In this document: positions 6,782 through 15,610 of the stretch, piece after piece | Layout of the letters: every line of letters begins with the position of its first letter | Position numbering within the stretch: position 1 is the first letter of the stretch | NCBI GenBank assembly: GCA_048594375.1 | Contig: JBMDXK010000026.1 | Span: forward strand, 1-58,946 | DNA: 58,946 nt | Source: JBMDXK01 sp048594375 | Lineage (GTDB): Bacteria > Pseudomonadota > Alphaproteobacteria > Rhizobiales > Methylopilaceae | Reading direction: 5' to 3' | Translations under genes and position numbers: made by a program | Notes under the pieces: generated by a model | Told to the model about the DNA's origin: nothing | What the model saw: the letters and a program-made list of their open reading frames with translations, nothing else | The model's database searches: none

Positions 6782-7809
6782 TAGCGTATGCCTTTCAGGA
6801 AGTCTGTTTTAATCTCCATCCAGCACCGGCACATGACTGTTTCTTTCGCAGGGGCATTCTCATCACCGGGGTATCTTAAGGTTGCCCCAGATGGAGAGAC
6901 AAAAGATGCCGAAAACGCCACTTTCTGGCTGTTCAATGCGCGATGCGTGCCGCGCACTCTCTCATCCGCTGCGGTGTGCCAGATTTTGCTTACCTGATTG
7001 GCCTGTAATTTCCCCGCAGCAATAGCTTGCGATACAGACGCCGATTGAGACGCATGGAGAGCCGTCATTGTTTCAGTGCGTGCTATCGTGTCGGCTCTAA
7101 GCTTTAAAAGCCTGTCGCGGTACTTCGCCACGGCCTTTTGTGCGGTTTTAACGTCCACTGGGCGGCCTTCTTTAATTGCCTTCACCACCGCCCTGTCAAA
7201 GCGTTTGTCCCGCCGTGACCGTGTCAAATAGTGCTTTAAGGCTTTCGTATCACTGCTTGTAAGCTCTTCCAGTGCTTTGCGGGAAAAGGCTTCTTGCTGT
7301 GGTGTCAGGCCTATCACGCCGCCCTCACGCCTGCCTGTGACGCGGTTTAAGCGTCCAGCTATATCAAGAGCAGTATTGCGCGGGTTTAAACCCTTTTGCA
7401 ATCCAGCCTCTAAGGCCTGCTGTATCGTCTGCTTCTGCTCTTCCACAATCTGCGTTATAAGTCCGCTGCTATTGCGTCTGAGCCATGCCTCTGCCTCTGG
7501 GTTGCGCATGTCAAAGCGGAATACAACTTTGTAACCATCAGGATCACGCGGGAGCTTTAAGCTGGATGCTGTCACATCCCCGCCGCGCCGATGTGCAACT
7601 TCAATGGCAGTTTCAAGTCTGCTGAATACGTCACGTTCAATGCCGAGCGATGCCCACACAAGAGCAAATTGTCTGCGCTCGATTGCCTCTATCAACCGGA
7701 CTAAAACCACGTCTTTCAGAATAGCCGCAATGCAAAGCAAGAACGCAACGACCATTTCCGGCTCAATTTCAGAGGCCAGATCGTTGATTGACTTGTTTTC
7801 ATCATCCAT
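6781..7809 (-). CDS. Phage head morphogenesis protein (Mu F / SPP1 gp7-like)
   Basis: 342 aa. The C-terminal third carries the family signature: ARTETMTALHASQ, then a W-H-T-A-x-DERVR-x-THRALN stretch, a Gly-rich segment, RYPGDENAPAKE and a closing CRCWME. This domain is found in minor head proteins injected or assembled with the capsid. Preceding it are helices with many basic residues. The start overlaps the stop of the upstream connector gene by one base. Its position between the connectors and the neck genes is slightly downstream of the usual place next to the portal. Confidence 0.85.
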   Translation of the reverse strand: MDDENKSINDLASEIEPEMVVAFLLCIAAILKDVVLVRLIEAIERRQFALVWASLGIERDVFSRLETAIEVAHRRGGDVTASSLKLPRDPDGYKVVFRFDMRNPEAEAWLRRNSSGLITQIVEEQKQTIQQALEAGLQKGLNPRNTALDIAGRLNRVTGRREGGVIGLTPQQEAFSRKALEELTSSDTKALKHYLTRSRRDKRFDRAVVKAIKEGRPVDVKTAQKAVAKYRDRLLKLRADTIARTETMTALHASQSASVSQAIAAGKLQANQVSKIWHTAADERVRGTHRALNSQKVAFSASFVSPSGATLRYPGDENAPAKETVMCRCWMEIKTDFLKGIR

Positions 7810-8165
7810 CAGGTTCTTACCTGCAACTTATAAAGCACGTTCACACCTGCGGGAGACAATATTTCAGCGGTCTGGATTGTGTATGTCTTGCCTCGCACCC
7901 GCAACTTATCGCTTGTCGTGGGTACAATATCTGTTGAGAGAGGCGAGACAAGCGCCTTCATGTCGCCCTGTTTTATGAGCGTGTTTTCGCGTTCCCGCAG
8001 CGTGTAATTAAACAATGCTACAGTGCAATTGTATTCGGTCTCTGTTGTGGTCTTTGAACCCAGCGAGCCGATTACATTATGGCGCACAAGTTTGGCTGGT
8101 TGTCCAAACCGCTCAATGAGCCGCTGGCTTGTGTTTTGAGCGCGGCTATAATCAAAACTAGCCAT
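7809..8165 (-). CDS. Head-tail connector / stopper protein
   Basis: 118 aa. A beta-rich protein with an N-terminal helix (QNTSQRLIERFG), two strands (KLVRHN, YNCTVALFNYTL), DKLRVRGKTYTIQTAEILSPAG and a C-terminal strand VLYKLQVRT. This resembles small connector proteins of the Ad2/stopper class in siphophages. It abuts the adaptor gene (8166) and overlaps the next gene by one base. The assignment relies on fold pattern and gene order. Confidence 0.65.
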   Translation of the reverse strand: MASFDYSRAQNTSQRLIERFGQPAKLVRHNVIGSLGSKTTTETEYNCTVALFNYTLRERENTLIKQGDMKALVSPLSTDIVPTTSDKLRVRGKTYTIQTAEILSPAGVNVLYKLQVRT

Positions 8166-8657
8166 TCACACCACCATGATTGCGGATATCGAATAATGCA
8201 GGAATGGTTTCAGCATCCCATCCACCACGGCGATGGAAGGATTGGAAGCCGCTATCAAATCAGCCGCGTTGGCAGGCACAGCATATTCTGTTTCGATAAC
8301 GTCTATTTTCTCACGCTTGATTATTTCTGATCCCACCACGACCGGCGTTAATCGGCCTGGGGTTGACAGCTCAATGCCAGCAAGTTCATAAGCAGCGTTC
8401 CTTATGCCCTTCGGAATGGCATCTGTCGGGATATTAAAGCCGTCTATGGTCACGACTCCAACGCGTGGCCATGCCAAATCTTGGTCATACGAAACGCGGG
8501 TTCCTACGAACCTGTTTCCATATGTGGCATCGAGATAAGAGCTTGCGCGGAAAAGAGCCGCTAAACGGTCAGATGTTGAAGCGTCTGCCCATTCAGCATT
8601 GCCCTTATCCGCGTTGTACTGATCGGCTTCCGCAAGGGTTCCGTAAAAGGTAGCCAT
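8166..8657 (-). CDS. Head-tail adaptor (DnaT-like/gp6-like)
   Basis: 163 aa. The N-terminus (MATFYGTLAEADQYNADKG) and the segment SSYLDATYGNRFVG followed by LAWPRVGV match phage adaptor proteins that databases often label 'DnaT-like ssDNA-binding'. In capsids they bridge the portal to the stopper. The remaining helices (GIRNAAYELAGIEL) fit. It lies immediately after the gene cluster for capsid proteins, as expected. A true replication role is unlikely here. Confidence 0.7.
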   Translation of the reverse strand: MATFYGTLAEADQYNADKGNAEWADASTSDRLAALFRASSYLDATYGNRFVGTRVSYDQDLAWPRVGVVTIDGFNIPTDAIPKGIRNAAYELAGIELSTPGRLTPVVVGSEIIKREKIDVIETEYAVPANAADLIAASNPSIAVVDGMLKPFLHYSISAIMVV

Positions 8658-8682
8658 ATTGAAAGCCTTTCAGTGATATTGT

Positions 8683-9015
8683 TTAAGACTGTGGAGTTTG
8701 TAGCGCAGCAATGATGGCCTCACGGCCTTTTGGCGCGTCATCCCCAAGAACCTGTTTTGCAGCCTTTTCCAGCGTCTTGTGATGGGTTTTCTCATCAAGC
8801 GCCAGAGCAAGCAAATCATCACGGGTCAGATTGTCATCAACATTAGGCTCATTGCTTTCAGCATCGCCCTCAATATCAAACCAGCCCGTTTTCTTGGCGA
8901 CTTCTGCCTCTGGGCGTGACATTGAAACCTCAACGGTCTGCCCTGCCTCGACCCAGCGATGCCCGTCTTTGGTATTCAGTCCGCGTGGACCTTTGGATGT
9001 ATTTGTGATTTTCAT
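8683..9015 (-). CDS. Unknown capsid-region protein
   Basis: 110 aa, located between the major capsid gene and the adaptor. The first 45 residues form a small beta domain (ITNTSKGPRGLNTKDGHRWV, VEAGQTVEVSM), and the remainder is acidic and helical, ending in a helix-extended-helix-like part (TRDDLLALALDEK, KGREAIIAALQ). Similar small proteins occur beside capsid genes in several phages and may be head fibre or accessory connector proteins. No function is assigned. Confidence 0.65.
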   Translation of the reverse strand: MKITNTSKGPRGLNTKDGHRWVEAGQTVEVSMSRPEAEVAKKTGWFDIEGDAESNEPNVDDNLTRDDLLALALDEKTHHKTLEKAAKQVLGDDAPKGREAIIAALQTPQS

Positions 9016-9024
9016 TGGTTGTCC

Positions 9025-9978
9025 TCAAATCCCGTCAAGATAGCGAATTGCCTTTGGAAGCTTCACGTCCACTCCGCCGAGACGGAATGTGCCTGGAACT
9101 TCAAAGAGCATGGGTCCAATCTGCCAAGGCGCCCAGAACCGGAAAGGCATGGGCATATTCAGCTTCAGTACGCTTGCATCGCGCTTGTAAGCCACCATGC
9201 GTTTTGTGCCGCTCGCACCTGCGGTGTCCAGATAGCCGAACAGGCCACGGATCGTAAGTTCTCGGCCTGTTGTCAGTGTATAAATATTGTTTTTCTTGAT
9301 CCATTCAATCAGTGTGGTTTGATTGACGCTATCAATCCGGCGGCTGGAAAGGCCAAGCAGCACGTCATAGGGCAAAAGCAGCGTGTCCGCTACATAGTTG
9401 CCAAGCGTTGAATTAAACTGCCCAATCAGCACCGCATTAACATCACGCAGTACCTGATCCGGTGTTTTGCTTGCAAATGTGGTTGCAGAACCTGTGCCGT
9501 CCGCTGGTGCGGTTGTGGCGGCCACTGCTGGATTATTCACAACGCCGGTATAACCCTTTGTCGCATCACCCACGAATGCCACAGAGTCAATCTTTTCTTC
9601 CGCGACACGGCGGGCGAGTGATGCTTTTTCTGTATTGAGCTGGATGCCGTAGAGTTGAGCCTTGCCCAATTCCTCAACAGAGTAGCGGTAACCAATGGCG
9701 GCCATTGCAACCCCAGTGGTGAATTTCTCACGCAACAGCTCAACGTTTGGAACATCTTGCGCATGTCCGTTGAACCAGTTTGCCTGACCAACACCATCAG
9801 ATGAAAAATAGGTGATGGCATCCACCCACTCAGGCCCCGTGGTATCAACCGGCACAATGTCCTGATACTGGATTTCCTGATAGACTGTGCGATAGACTTC
9901 CGCTTCAATTCGGGTTGCCTGTTGGATGAGGAACCCGAACGCTCGCTGTGGAGCGTCTTGCATTTGTATAAAGTTCAT
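9025..9978 (-). CDS. Major capsid protein (DUF2184 family)
   Basis: 317 aa. The first 100 residues carry RTVYQEIQYQDIVPVD and WVDAITYFSSDGVGQANWFNG. A central KIDSVAFVGDATKGYTGVVNNP and a C-terminal RFWAPWQIGPMLFEVP, then TFRLGGVDVKLPKAI, are typical of the DUF2184 major capsid family, an HK97-fold shell protein. It follows the decoration protein and protease genes. No N-terminal prohead domain is evident, so the scaffold is presumably supplied by the 10440-11558 product. Confidence 0.85.
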   Translation of the reverse strand: MNFIQMQDAPQRAFGFLIQQATRIEAEVYRTVYQEIQYQDIVPVDTTGPEWVDAITYFSSDGVGQANWFNGHAQDVPNVELLREKFTTGVAMAAIGYRYSVEELGKAQLYGIQLNTEKASLARRVAEEKIDSVAFVGDATKGYTGVVNNPAVAATTAPADGTGSATTFASKTPDQVLRDVNAVLIGQFNSTLGNYVADTLLLPYDVLLGLSSRRIDSVNQTTLIEWIKKNNIYTLTTGRELTIRGLFGYLDTAGASGTKRMVAYKRDASVLKLNMPMPFRFWAPWQIGPMLFEVPGTFRLGGVDVKLPKAIRYLDGI

Positions 9979-9990
9979 TGTTATTGCTCC

Positions 9991-10428
9991 TTAAGCAAGG
10001 CGAATGGCGGCGAGACCAGCCCCGGCAGTGCTTGTGTCCCACTTGGCGTTGGGGATTTGGACATTGCTTGTGGAGACGTTGGTAAAAACGCCAGTCGCAG
10101 GCACGAAATAAACATCATCACCTGCGGCCACCGCGACAGATGCCTGCACCACAATCACGCCTTTGGTAATGATGGCGGCGGTATCGTATTGGGCGTATGT
10201 GTCCCCCATTTTGGACGGATCAAGAACCGTGATACCCAAATATTTAGGGGATGCTGCGGAGACTTTGATCTGATGGTCGCCGGTGCCGCGTTGGGCTATC
10301 TTTCCGAACCCGATACCCGCAACAGTTTCAACCTCGCGGCTGACAACAACGCAAGGCTCTGAATTGAGAACCATGCCTTCAACCCACCGGGCATGAGCGG
10401 CATTAAAAGTGCTTTGTACTTCTGGCAT
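9991..10428 (-). CDS. Capsid decoration / structural cement protein
   Basis: 145 aa. It is rich in Val, Ala and Gly with many short strands (KIAQRGTGDHQIKVS, GITVLDPSKMGDTYAQYD, TKGVIVVQASVAVAAGDDVYF), the composition of DUF2190-like or cement proteins next to DUF2184 capsids. It would stabilise the expanded shell on its outer surface. It directly precedes the capsid gene with 12 bases between them, so it shares the transcript. Confidence 0.75.
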   Translation of the reverse strand: MPEVQSTFNAAHARWVEGMVLNSEPCVVVSREVETVAGIGFGKIAQRGTGDHQIKVSAASPKYLGITVLDPSKMGDTYAQYDTAAIITKGVIVVQASVAVAAGDDVYFVPATGVFTNVSTSNVQIPNAKWDTSTAGAGLAAIRLA

Positions 10429-10439
10429 AGCCGTATTCC

Positions 10440-11558
10440 TTATTTGTTATAGCGGTTGACCATTTCAGCGTGTGCTTTGGCGGTATCGGCGAGCTGAGCG
10501 CTCGCGTCTTGCTGCACAATTCCCTGATTGGCAATTTGTTGATATGGGCTTGGCTGCTTGACTGCATCCTCGGCAAGAATATCGAACCGTGCATCAATGT
10601 AGGCTTCCGTTTTGCCCACAATCGCTGCATCGCCAAGCTTTGCCGCTACAGCCGCCTTCTTGATTGCGGCATCGCTCAAGCCATCGGTTTTCACATCCTT
10701 GGCAATCTTGCGCGCTGCATCAATCAAGCCAGATCGCTCACGCACACGGGCATCCAGAGCAGCATCATCAAGAACCTTGGCTCTTAATGCGTCAATTTCA
10801 GCATCTTTCTTCGCCAGCTTCTTTTCGTTCTCTTCTTCTACCTCTTTCGCTTTCTTTTCAGCATCAGAGATAATTGCTTTCAGAGAGTCAGCATCCTTTT
10901 GCAGCTTTGCGATTACCGCTGCCCCTGCATCTGTTGTCTCAATCGGCAGGCCGTCAATGTGAATGGTTCGTGTAGCCATTTTGTCTTTCTCCATGTCGTT
11001 AAGGATAGGAGCAGCGCCCCATCCGGTGGGCGCACTGTCACCAATGCGTGCATCTGGCCCCGCCCGCGCTGCGTCAACAAGCGCAAGGTGGTTTGCCCGA
11101 ATGTTTGTTTGTTTGGCTTGATAGCGCTGTCCTTCCGGCGTTACGCCATCCTCCCAGACCAATTCGCTGGTGTAACCTGCAGATAGCTGGCGCTTACCTG
11201 CTTCCACCATCTTGATTGTGGCTGCATCTTTGAGAATAAGCGGCAGTGAAACCCACTGTCCATCAGGAAGAGCGGCTGTGCTTACCTCGCCAACAGCAAG
11301 CTCTTTCCAGTTATCAGACGTCACCGGCACACTTGGATGATCATTTGTGACTGGCGCATGGCTAAATGATTGGAGGCTGTCTCTTGAGAATACGCTTTCG
11401 GGTGGCCTGTAAATACTCACAATAGGCAATTCAGGCTTCCCCACCTCACTGCCCAAATAATCTTGTATCCCCGTGCGAACGCTGCGAGCGTTGGCTATCA
11501 GGTATCCTTCAGATGTGCGCTTTGTGCCTGATATGGCTACCGAATCTGTAAATTGCAT
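10440..11558 (-). CDS. Prohead protease-scaffold fusion (DUF2213-like)
   Basis: 372 aa. Residues 1-175 form a DUF2213-type protease: SHAPVTNDHPSVPV (66-79), a RQLSAGYTSEL motif (123-133) with the likely nucleophilic Ser, and NHLALVDAARAGPDAR (156-171). Residues about 195-290 are a charged coiled coil (DAEKKAKEVEEENEKKLAKK), expected to act as internal scaffold. An internal ATG (MEKDKMATRTIHI, residue 189) could give a scaffold-only product, as for lambda C/Nu3. It lies between portal and cement genes. Autocleavage is inferred from the family. Confidence 0.8.
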   Translation of the reverse strand: MQFTDSVAISGTKRTSEGYLIANARSVRTGIQDYLGSEVGKPELPIVSIYRPPESVFSRDSLQSFSHAPVTNDHPSVPVTSDNWKELAVGEVSTAALPDGQWVSLPLILKDAATIKMVEAGKRQLSAGYTSELVWEDGVTPEGQRYQAKQTNIRANHLALVDAARAGPDARIGDSAPTGWGAAPILNDMEKDKMATRTIHIDGLPIETTDAGAAVIAKLQKDADSLKAIISDAEKKAKEVEEENEKKLAKKDAEIDALRAKVLDDAALDARVRERSGLIDAARKIAKDVKTDGLSDAAIKKAAVAAKLGDAAIVGKTEAYIDARFDILAEDAVKQPSPYQQIANQGIVQQDASAQLADTAKAHAEMVNRYNK

Positions 11559-11561
11559 CGC

Positions 11562-13370
11562 TTACTCCTTAATCTCTTCAAATATTTCTGGACCAAGAGT
11601 AATTTTTCCAGTGTATGGCTCGACCTTAGACAGGTCTACATTGCCGCCTATCTGGATGGTGATGTGTGGCTGATAATCCGGCCAATCCCATGAGGCACCA
11701 TGCTCCACAAATGTTTTGTGACGCCATTCCAGCTCGCTGCTGGCAATGAGAAGAGCCAGATACTCTTTATCCTTGCCCATCGCCTCCATTTGACGCGCCC
11801 CTCCTGCTGGAAGATTTATCTTCTCTGACCACGCATCCGGCATTGAGAACCAGTCAACAGGCGTTCGAGAATAGGCAATCGTCACATGCAGATCGTCTGC
11901 GATATCGGTAAAGCCTTGTGACTTCGCCCATTCGATTATTTCCGCAGAGTTTAAGACATCTCGGCGCACATACATGGTGCGCGGCGCAGCATCTTTCGTC
12001 TCGCGGCGCTCGCTATCTCTGCGTGGCGTGCTTGATGCTTCGATATCGCCATCGTCGTCACCCTGATCTGCAAGTGACCCGTATTCGTCAATCGCACTTT
12101 GCAGTCCTGGCAGTGAGCCGTTCTCAGTAAGCACATTCACAAGGGCATCAGATAACGCCTCAACCGGCACAATCGCTGGGGACGTGTTAGAACCTGCCAA
12201 AGTGCGTGCCGCTTCCGATACTGTCTTGAAGATATCAGCGCGTTCTTTCTCGCTCATTTGTTCCAACGGTGACCATGCATAGTAGATTGCTGGGTCACGG
12301 GAGCCGGTTGCAGAACGGATCAGGCATTCATCAAGAATTTGCATAGCTGGCGTCATTTCCAGCTCTTGGATGGACTGCACCCGATCATGATAGTTTTTCA
12401 TGTCAGCGGTGCCGGTGTTGTTCAGCCCACCGGGGGATTGCCCCAAAAGCCGTGTGACCGGAATGTCTGCCGCACCTGCCACGACTTGCAGGAAAGACAT
12501 AAGCACGTCTGGGAACCCGCTAAAATTGATCGTCTTGGATGAGAACTCTTCCAAGGCGTCCAGAATGAGCGTGCCGTTTATTCCCTTTGCGGTATTTGCG
12601 AGAGACAGCCTTTTCAATAGCCGGTTCTCATATTCAGGGTTCTGTATCTGCGCCATCAGTTCGGGAATGCGGATAACATCAATCTTGGCCTCAAAAACCA
12701 ATGATGCGATGTTCGCGCTTGTGGCATCCGCGTGCTTTATTGCGTCCAGCGTGGAGCGCAGAACACTGTCACCCCATCCTTGATAAGCCGTGGCTTCTAT
12801 CTCCTGATCGGCAGGCATGGCGCCTTGGAAGATAACCAATCGGGACGGATGAATATCAACCTGCAACCCATCTCTGCCAGCAAGTGTATAGCCAGAGGGC
12901 TGCCCGTAATACGGAGACATTACACTGCGCTCCAGCTCCTTTGCGGAAAGCTGGCGGCGGGTGAGAACATGGATAAATTGAATGCCTTCCTTTGATATGC
13001 GTTCAGGCTCCAATAGCAGAGACAGATCAGCTTCTTTCGTGCCAATGAGCAGAGCCGCGCCGCCAAACAGGCGAGCCTTTTTCATGGCTTCAAGCACCTT
13101 ACCGCGCAGATTAAGCCGCTTTTCCTCTGCCTCAATCAGTTCAATCTGCTCTTCTGGGGCTTGCCAATCCCGCCACTTACGGCAGGCATCAAGCGCCGGA
13201 ATATCCACTATTTTACGCGGGAGCCAAGCAGAGCTATATGCGATAGAAATCTGCATATCATCCAGAATTGGCGCGACATAAGCGGTGGTGGCCGCCTTAT
13301 CCCTCTCCGTGCCCATGCGGGACGTGAGGCTCTGAATGCTATCTGTAAACCGGCTGAGTAATCCTGCCAT
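11562..13370 (-). CDS. Portal protein with C-terminal Acb1-like anti-CBASS domain
   Basis: 602 aa from the ATG at 13370 (MAGLLSRFTDSIQSL), chosen because it follows the terL stop (13382); an in-frame ATG at 13421 would overlap terL. Residues 1-430 match DUF1073-type portal proteins (AYSSAWLPRKIVDIPALDA, ARLFGGAALLIG, LGQSPGGLNNTG). After an acidic, Ser/Arg-rich linker (about 435-462), residues 465-602 match the Acb1 2H phosphoesterase: HVT at 495-497 and HIT at 569-571, with an upstream MYVRR (466-470). Acb1 of phage T4 degrades the cyclic nucleotide signals of CBASS. The portal part forms the dodecameric DNA channel. Confidence 0.88.
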   Translation of the reverse strand: MAGLLSRFTDSIQSLTSRMGTERDKAATTAYVAPILDDMQISIAYSSAWLPRKIVDIPALDACRKWRDWQAPEEQIELIEAEEKRLNLRGKVLEAMKKARLFGGAALLIGTKEADLSLLLEPERISKEGIQFIHVLTRRQLSAKELERSVMSPYYGQPSGYTLAGRDGLQVDIHPSRLVIFQGAMPADQEIEATAYQGWGDSVLRSTLDAIKHADATSANIASLVFEAKIDVIRIPELMAQIQNPEYENRLLKRLSLANTAKGINGTLILDALEEFSSKTINFSGFPDVLMSFLQVVAGAADIPVTRLLGQSPGGLNNTGTADMKNYHDRVQSIQELEMTPAMQILDECLIRSATGSRDPAIYYAWSPLEQMSEKERADIFKTVSEAARTLAGSNTSPAIVPVEALSDALVNVLTENGSLPGLQSAIDEYGSLADQGDDDGDIEASSTPRRDSERRETKDAAPRTMYVRRDVLNSAEIIEWAKSQGFTDIADDLHVTIAYSRTPVDWFSMPDAWSEKINLPAGGARQMEAMGKDKEYLALLIASSELEWRHKTFVEHGASWDWPDYQPHITIQIGGNVDLSKVEPYTGKITLGPEIFEEIKE

Positions 13371-13381
13371 ATCCAGCCGTC

Positions 13382-14890
13382 CTATCCTACGTTGTCGAGA
13401 TTGTATGCACCGCCCCCGCACATCTCGGAAACAGCGTCAATGAATGGATCCATCTGGTCGTCGAAAGCGCCGTCAGGGAAAGAAGCATATTCAGCAATGA
13501 AGCTAGAACGCCATGCAGCGGACTCTGGGATCACCACATTACCAGCGGCCACTGCGGGGACTACATCAAGCGCGCGCGTGTATTTATCTTTATCGCGCTG
13601 GCGCGCTACTACGGGGATGCCCTTGCGCTTCACGGCTTGGATGAGGCCAGTTCCGGAAACCTTGTCCTCCACCTCCATTTTACGGAGATGTCCGTATTTC
13701 TCTAGGTTCATGGCTTTGGCGTTTGCCCATACTGACAATGCTGTCTTTTCCAGTTCCGGCGCTTCAAACCTTCCGCGCGTGAGACCGATCAAGTAAGCCT
13801 TGCCGTTGAAGCCCTGCCCCCAATGCTCGAAAACGCTGTAATCGTTGCGCTCTTTTGTCTTTTGCGCTGTATCGACATAAATGGCACGCCATTTCAGAGG
13901 CGGCAGCTCATCATAGGACAGCAGCCATTCCGTCTTGAACAGATTGCCCCCCTCAACAATGGGGTTCTGCGCGTACTGACCTGCATAGACCTGCGGTGCC
14001 AGCTTAAGCACTTCAATGTCTGCCACACTATGCTTTGCAGTCCACAGTGGGCCATCCGGAAGCCCATGCTTAATCATCTCCACATTGCCTTGAGGCGCTT
14101 CTACTTCGCCGTCAATCATTACAGGCAAGCATAGCACATGCCATTTCTCGCCTGAGCTTTCCATGAGATGGGCTGCAAAGTCATCAACATGTAGCCGCTG
14201 CATAATCACAATGACCGGCGTATCTGGATTGGCCAAACGTGACTTAAAGGTGTTTTCCCACCGCGCGTTGATAAACTTCCGACTTGCATCAGAATGAGCA
14301 TCATCAGGCTTAAGCGGATCATCTATGATGAGCGCCCCATTAAACCCGACAGCTCCCAACACCCCAGCGCGAAAGCCTGTAATAGGCTCCCCCGCAGACG
14401 CAGCACGCAAGTGTCCGCCTTCGGTCGTGCGCCATAGACCCTTTGCGTTTGTCTCTGTGCGCATACGGATAGGCCAATGTGCCTGATAACCATCCAGATT
14501 GATAAGGTCTTTCGCCTTGGATGAATTATCCAGAGCAAGCGTATTGGCATAACTGGCGTGGATGAAGCGCGCCATGGGATTGATTGCAAAGCCGCGCGCA
14601 ATGAAGTTGATTACCGCCAGTTCTGTTTTCCCATATCCAGGCGGCATATTGATGATAAGACGCGTTATTTCTCCACGAAACACAGCATCCAGTGTCCTGC
14701 AGATCAATTCATGAAACGCGGCGAACTGGAACGGTTGCCCTTCTTTCTCCATGAAAAACTTGGCTGTGAAGGCTGAATGCGTTTTAAGCAGCTCTTTGCG
14801 CTCTTCAGCACGCTCTGCATCCGACCTGCGCGCTTCTCGCTCACTCCTTATCGCCTTCAGCAATTCCGATCTGGACCAATGCACGCTCAA
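13382..14890 (-). CDS. terL: Terminase large subunit
   Basis: About 502 aa with a TTG start at 14890; a GTG two codons later or other internal starts are possible because the frame overlaps terS. The ATPase domain shows Walker A (MPPGYGKTE, about 82-90) and Walker B (ALIIDDP, about 186-192). The C-terminal nuclease domain shows a first acidic strand (RAIYVDTAQKTKERNDYS) and a final FDDQMDPFIDAVSEM. It packages DNA into the prohead through the portal, whose gene is 11 bases downstream. Confidence 0.93.
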   Translation of the reverse strand: MSVHWSRSELLKAIRSEREARRSDAERAEERKELLKTHSAFTAKFFMEKEGQPFQFAAFHELICRTLDAVFRGEITRLIINMPPGYGKTELAVINFIARGFAINPMARFIHASYANTLALDNSSKAKDLINLDGYQAHWPIRMRTETNAKGLWRTTEGGHLRAASAGEPITGFRAGVLGAVGFNGALIIDDPLKPDDAHSDASRKFINARWENTFKSRLANPDTPVIVIMQRLHVDDFAAHLMESSGEKWHVLCLPVMIDGEVEAPQGNVEMIKHGLPDGPLWTAKHSVADIEVLKLAPQVYAGQYAQNPIVEGGNLFKTEWLLSYDELPPLKWRAIYVDTAQKTKERNDYSVFEHWGQGFNGKAYLIGLTRGRFEAPELEKTALSVWANAKAMNLEKYGHLRKMEVEDKVSGTGLIQAVKRKGIPVVARQRDKDKYTRALDVVPAVAAGNVVIPESAAWRSSFIAEYASFPDGAFDDQMDPFIDAVSEMCGGGAYNLDNVG

Positions 14891-15308
14891 GGACTTCCAG
14901 CTCCTTATCGTCCATGCCTTTCAGCTTGGAAACATCGAATGTTTGTATGGGGCCGCCATTCTTGCCAGAAAGCTCATGCTTGCTTGCCGCCAATGTGCCT
15001 TGCATCTTGTTTGCTTCTGCAATGGCAGAGACAGCCACACGCGGGTCTTTATCAATGGCGCTATCTGATATGCGCTTTAATGCAGCCAGCCTGTCAGCGG
15101 CGCTCCATTCGGCTTTCTCGGCTACTCTGTTCAGGATTTCATCAATACGGCTCTTGATGTTGCCATTTGCTGCCAAACGGCTGGCATGGCCCCTGTCGGG
15201 CTTGTAACCAGCCAGCGAATACGCTTCATCTGCCGTCTTCCCCTGCGCTAAAGCCTGAGCGAACCTTTCATGACGTGAGTTTTTGAGAACGGGCATTGGT
15301 TTACTCAT
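14841..15308 (-). CDS. terS: Terminase small subunit
   Basis: 155 aa. The N-terminal domain (SRHERFAQALAQGKTADEAY, SLAGYKPDRGHASRLAANG, IKSRIDEIL) is the helix-turn-helix DNA-recognition module typical of small terminase subunits (Terminase_2-like). The rest is helical and would form the oligomeric ring. It is the first gene of the late operon. Its 3' end overlaps terL by about 50 bases. The upstream stretch to 15400 must carry the late promoter. Confidence 0.85.
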   Translation of the reverse strand: MSKPMPVLKNSRHERFAQALAQGKTADEAYSLAGYKPDRGHASRLAANGNIKSRIDEILNRVAEKAEWSAADRLAALKRISDSAIDKDPRVAVSAIAEANKMQGTLAASKHELSGKNGGPIQTFDVSKLKGMDDKELEVLERALVQIGIAEGDKE

Positions 15309-15402
15309 CCTCTTGCCGCTGATTATGATGCAAATGTTCTCGCCTGCAGGATGCAGCGCATAATAATTCGTACTTTTATTGGTAAAAACCCGCTTTTAAG
15401 GC

Positions 15403-15431
15403 TTGATTATTCGTAATTTGTACGGTATAAA
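15403..15431 (+). promoter_or_regulatory. Sigma70-like promoter for the structured leader
   Basis: TTGATT (15403-15408), a 17-base spacer and TATAAA (15426-15431) point rightward, about 50 bases before the 22-codon ORF. A predicted match only. Confidence 0.55.
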
Positions 15432-15438
15432 TAATTCA

Positions 15439-15610
15439 TCGGAAGCGCATTGCTTCCGGTAAACAAAAAGGAGGTGAGACGTTTGAAAATCCGGCTTCGG
15501 CTGAAAGTTAAGTTCCTTGGTTGGCGCCTTGACTTGACAATCAGCTACTGAAGAAACGGGGACTGGCTCAAGAGCCGGTCTCCACCGGAAAGGTTACGTC
15601 TCACCCCTCT
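15439..15610 (+). ncRNA. Candidate structured leader RNA with buried ribosome binding site
   Basis: Four stems are visible. CGGAAGC (15440-15446) pairs with GCTTCCG (15452-15458). GGTGAGACGT (15473-15482) pairs perfectly with ACGTCTCACC (15596-15605), 113 bases apart, and would trap the GGAGG of the 22-codon ORF. GTTAAGT pairs with ACTTGAC inside the ORF. An 11-base-pair stem with two G-U pairs (15558-15568 with 15573-15583) has a CAAG loop. The arrangement resembles mRNAs of type I toxins, where long-range pairing holds translation off. No known RNA family was recognised, so the role is inference. Confidence 0.55.
15483..15551 (+). CDS. Possible 22-aa cationic peptide
   Basis: TTG start with AAGGAGGTG eight bases upstream, TGA at 15549-15551. 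The product, MKIRLRLKVKFLGWRL followed by DLTISY, alternates basic and hydrophobic residues and would form an amphipathic strand or helix. Its ribosome binding site is inside the long-range stem described for 15439-15610. It precedes the XRE gene on the same predicted transcript, so it could be a leader peptide regulating that gene or a small toxin-like peptide. Coding status is uncertain. Confidence 0.45.
   Translation: MKIRLRLKVKFLGWRLDLTISY

Noticed and set aside
12400..12783. Long plus-strand frames opposite the portal gene
   Set aside because: Shadows of the portal coding sequence; similar shadows oppose terL, argS, dgt and the exporter.
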